Shown here in pieces: positions 62,190 to 64,000 of a stretch of DNA of 64,000 nt. The number at the start of each line of letters is the position of its first letter. The first letter of the stretch is position 1. The notes beneath the pieces were generated by a model. That model ran no database searches, had not been told where the DNA came from, and saw only the letters and a list, made by a program, of their open reading frames with translations. Origin of the DNA: an uncultured Candidatus Saccharibacteria bacterium (GTDB taxonomy: Bacteria > Patescibacteriota > Saccharimonadia > Saccharimonadales > Saccharimonadaceae). The DNA lies in NCBI GenBank assembly GCA_937936045.1, contig CALGXC010000004.1:186001-250000 (forward strand). The letters are read 5' to 3'. The translations under genes and the position numbers were made by a program.

Positions 62190-62879
62190 TCATACTTCCA
62201 CGCACTTTTCCAAAATACTCGACATCGCGCTTTTTTCAGCTTCCGTTACCCACAAGCGATATCGTCGCTTTATTGCTATCTGGCGCGCTACATACTGACA
62301 ACGAAACGGCTTATTACTCGGCAGCCAAGTTGCCGCGTCGCCGTCACCTTTGGCTTGGTTCGCTGGACCATCAACCGCCAACAGATTTAACGGATCATTC
62401 GCCAACTTCTCTCGTTCTTCTGGAGAAATTTGCTGCGCACCCTTTTGCCAAGCATCGCTCAAAGCCACGACGTGATCAATCTGAACCTTAGAACTGGTTT
62501 TTTCACCACGCTGAAAATGAATAGTTTGCCCCGTATAGGGGTCGTTAAGTACACCTGATAAAACTCGACATTTTTCATCAATTTTCTCATCAGTCAGATC
62601 TCGCGCCAGAATTACCTCCCGCACAGAGCAGCCGTTAATTTTACCCCAGCTATTGCCGAATTGCTTTCTGGAATAGCCAGTCTTTGGCGCACGTCCTTTA
62701 ACTTCTATCTTTTCCAATTCCGCTCTGGCGTTCGAATTACCAAATAATTCTCGTTGTGTTGAAGTTTGAATTGTCTGAGGTTCGGGTTGTGAAATTCGCG
62801 AAGCCCAAACCGCCACACCAGCCACCAAAATTACCAGTGCAATCACCACTTGCCGACGTCGTATTTTATTCACCCTCAT
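62190..62879 (-). CDS. Membrane-anchored or secreted HNH (DUF1524-type) nuclease
   Basis: A 229-aa protein with an N-terminal helix (~10-26) and a C-terminal HNH domain of the DUF1524 kind: QIDHVVALSDAWQKGA with the His motif, and DPLNLLAVDGPANQAKGDGDAATWLP. Extracytoplasmic nucleases of this kind are widespread in bacteria and could serve DNA scavenging, which fits a nucleotide-auxotrophic epibiont. TATAAT (62886-62891) lies six bases before the ATG. Confidence 0.85.
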   Translation of the reverse strand: MRVNKIRRRQVVIALVILVAGVAVWASRISQPEPQTIQTSTQRELFGNSNARAELEKIEVKGRAPKTGYSRKQFGNSWGKINGCSVREVILARDLTDEKIDEKCRVLSGVLNDPYTGQTIHFQRGEKTSSKVQIDHVVALSDAWQKGAQQISPEEREKLANDPLNLLAVDGPANQAKGDGDAATWLPSNKPFRCQYVARQIAIKRRYRLWVTEAEKSAMSSILEKCVEV

Positions 62880-62885
62880 GACTGT

Positions 62886-62893
62886 ATTATAAT
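62886..62893. promoter_or_regulatory. Overlapping divergent -10 boxes
   Basis: TATAAT occurs on both strands: 62886-62891 (minus) and 62888-62893 (plus). Each lies exactly six bases from the start codon of its gene (62879 and 62900). Both mRNAs should begin at or next to the ATG. Confidence 0.7.
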
Positions 62894-62899
62894 TAAACT

Positions 62900-64000
62900 A
62901 TGACTAAAGTTCCACGCCTACTTGACACATTCACACCAAATTATTACAACCTAACTCTCGATTTAACACGCGCCGAGGAAAAAGAATTTTCTGGCACAGT
63001 TATCATTTCTGGCAATTCCACCAGCGAATCAATTTTGCTACATTCCAAAGGCTTAACAATTCAATCAGCCACAATCGACGATCAGCCCGCCGGCGTCTCA
63101 TTTGGTGAGTTTGACGAATTGAGATTATCTCAGCCGAACCTTAAAAACGGAAATCACACAATTCACATCATTTTTTCCGGAAATATTACCGACGCAATGC
63201 ACGGCTTGTATCCTTGCTACTTCACTCACAACGGCATTAAAAAACAACTTTTCGCTACTCAATTTGAATCACATCACGCCCGCGAAGTTTTCCCTTGCAT
63301 TGACGAACCAGCCGCCAAAGCTGAATATGATTTGACGCTAATAACTCGCCCAGGAATAACAGTTTTGGGAAATATGCCCGTAAAAAGCGAAGGAGAAAAT
63401 GGCGATTCTCGCACGACAACATTTGAGAAAACACCGCGAATGAGCAGTTATCTTCTGGCTTTCGTCATCGGTGAATTGCACAAAAAAACTGCCCGCACCA
63501 AATCTGGCGTCGAGGTTAACGTCTGGGCAACGCCAGCTCAGAATGAAAATACATTAGATTTTGCGTTAGACATCGCCACTCGCTCAATTGATTTTTATGA
63601 CGAATATTTCGGCGTCAAATATCCATTGCCAAAATCTGACCACGTCGCTCTTCCCGACTTCTCCTCTGGTGCCATGGAAAACTGGGGATTAATTACTTAC
63701 CGCGAAAGCTGTTTGCTTGCGGACCCAGAATTAACCCCAGAATCATCCAGGCGCTTCATTGCTACGGTTATTGCGCACGAGCTCAGTCATCAATGGTTTG
63801 GTAATCTCGTTACCATGAACTGGTGGAATGATTTATGGCTCAATGAAAGCTTTGCCAATATGATGGAATACGTGGCGATTGATGCATTGCACCCCGAATG
63901 GCGCATGTGGGAAGATTTTGCCACGAATGAAGTAACGGCCGCACTCAGACGCGACAGCTTGGACGGCGTCCAATCGGTTCAAGCCGACGTCAATCATCCA
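62900..64000 (+). CDS. M1-family aminopeptidase (3'-truncated by window edge)
   Basis: 367 codons are visible and the frame is still open at the window end. GAMENWG (substrate N-terminus binding) and HELSHQWFGNLVTMNWW..NESFA give the complete zinc site (HExxH plus downstream Glu). Members remove N-terminal residues from peptides. No signal peptide, so cytoplasmic. It starts at ATG 62900 behind an overlapping TATAAT. Confidence 0.95.
   Translation, partial: MTKVPRLLDTFTPNYYNLTLDLTRAEEKEFSGTVIISGNSTSESILLHSKGLTIQSATIDDQPAGVSFGEFDELRLSQPNLKNGNHTIHIIFSGNITDAMHGLYPCYFTHNGIKKQLFATQFESHHAREVFPCIDEPAAKAEYDLTLITRPGITVLGNMPVKSEGENGDSRTTTFEKTPRMSSYLLAFVIGELHKKTARTKSGVEVNVWATPAQNENTLDFALDIATRSIDFYDEYFGVKYPLPKSDHVALPDFSSGAMENWGLITYRESCLLADPELTPESSRRFIATVIAHELSHQWFGNLVTMNWWNDLWLNESFANMMEYVAIDALHPEWRMWEDFATNEVTAALRRDSLDGVQSVQADVNHP

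Noticed and set aside
1..64000. CRISPR array.
   Set aside because: No regularly spaced direct repeats and no cas-like gene were seen.
1..64000. Recoded TGA (code 25, as in Gracilibacteria/Absconditabacteria).
   Set aside because: Genes end naturally at TGA in host and prophage (for example 9099, 37218, 37313) with correct overlaps, and tryptophan is encoded by TGG.

Overview
The window fits a Candidatus Saccharibacteria (TM7/Patescibacteria) chromosome carrying a complete tailed-phage prophage. The host evidence is the compact gene order, standard stop codons including TGA, short Saccharibacteria-like versions of NusA, RadA, ClpC and PBP1A, and a MoxR-DUF58-VWA operon. The assignment to phylum is inferred from gene content and style and was not tested by a search.

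Layout. Positions 1-6570 are host: the end of a slipin gene, a minus-strand MoxR/DUF58/VWA/TPR operon and a phosphoribosyltransferase-like gene. Positions 6602-6994 hold three tRNA genes: Gly-CCC on the minus strand, then Phe-GAA and Gly-GCC on the plus strand. A 33,960-bp prophage (6995-40954) sits at the 3' end of tRNA-Gly(GCC). It is bounded by a 57-bp perfect direct repeat (6938-6994 and 40898-40954) and carries a tyrosine integrase at its right end. A second, smaller element follows in tandem (about 40955-43590). It has a large serine recombinase whose last codons lie antisense in the tRNA copy, a candidate structured small RNA, and at its far edge a short tRNA 3'-end remnant followed by what looks like the displaced tRNA terminator. 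Host genes resume at 43660: a CsoR/RcnR-type regulator with DUF4396, a GH13 glucosidase, DUF421, RsmD, RecG, HAD phosphatase, TyrS, PBP1A, PIN/TRAM, RadA, a coiled-coil metallopeptidase-like protein, ClpC, NusA, a membrane-anchored HNH nuclease and the start of an M1 aminopeptidase.

The prophage reads almost entirely left to right. The left block (7.3-17.8 kb) has a secreted transglycosylase, RusA, terminase small and large subunits, HNH, a KwaB-like DUF4868 protein, two DNA methyltransferases and many small membrane or zinc-knuckle proteins. The right block (18.8-39 kb) has portal, scaffold, N4-gp56-type capsid, a 2144-aa internal virion protein, P22-like tail adaptor and nozzle, a tail fibre, a holin/CHAP-endolysin cassette and an Acb2/Tad1-like protein. 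This is a short-tailed (podovirus-like) temperate phage. No replicative polymerase, helicase or recognisable repressor was seen. Right-block operons each start with a sigma70-type promoter followed by a terminator-like hairpin just before the first gene, which suggests attenuation or antitermination. Three accessory genes (DUF3800, a small membrane protein, a CAP-domain protein) have their own promoters and look like lysogeny-expressed cargo.

The most interesting items are an inverted, silent second tail-fibre tip flanked by a matching in-frame inverted repeat, the anti-defence and defence-like genes, the candidate small RNA of the second element, the tandem-integration scar, and a repeated leaderless start signature (TATAAT-type box, six bases, start codon) shared by host and phage genes.
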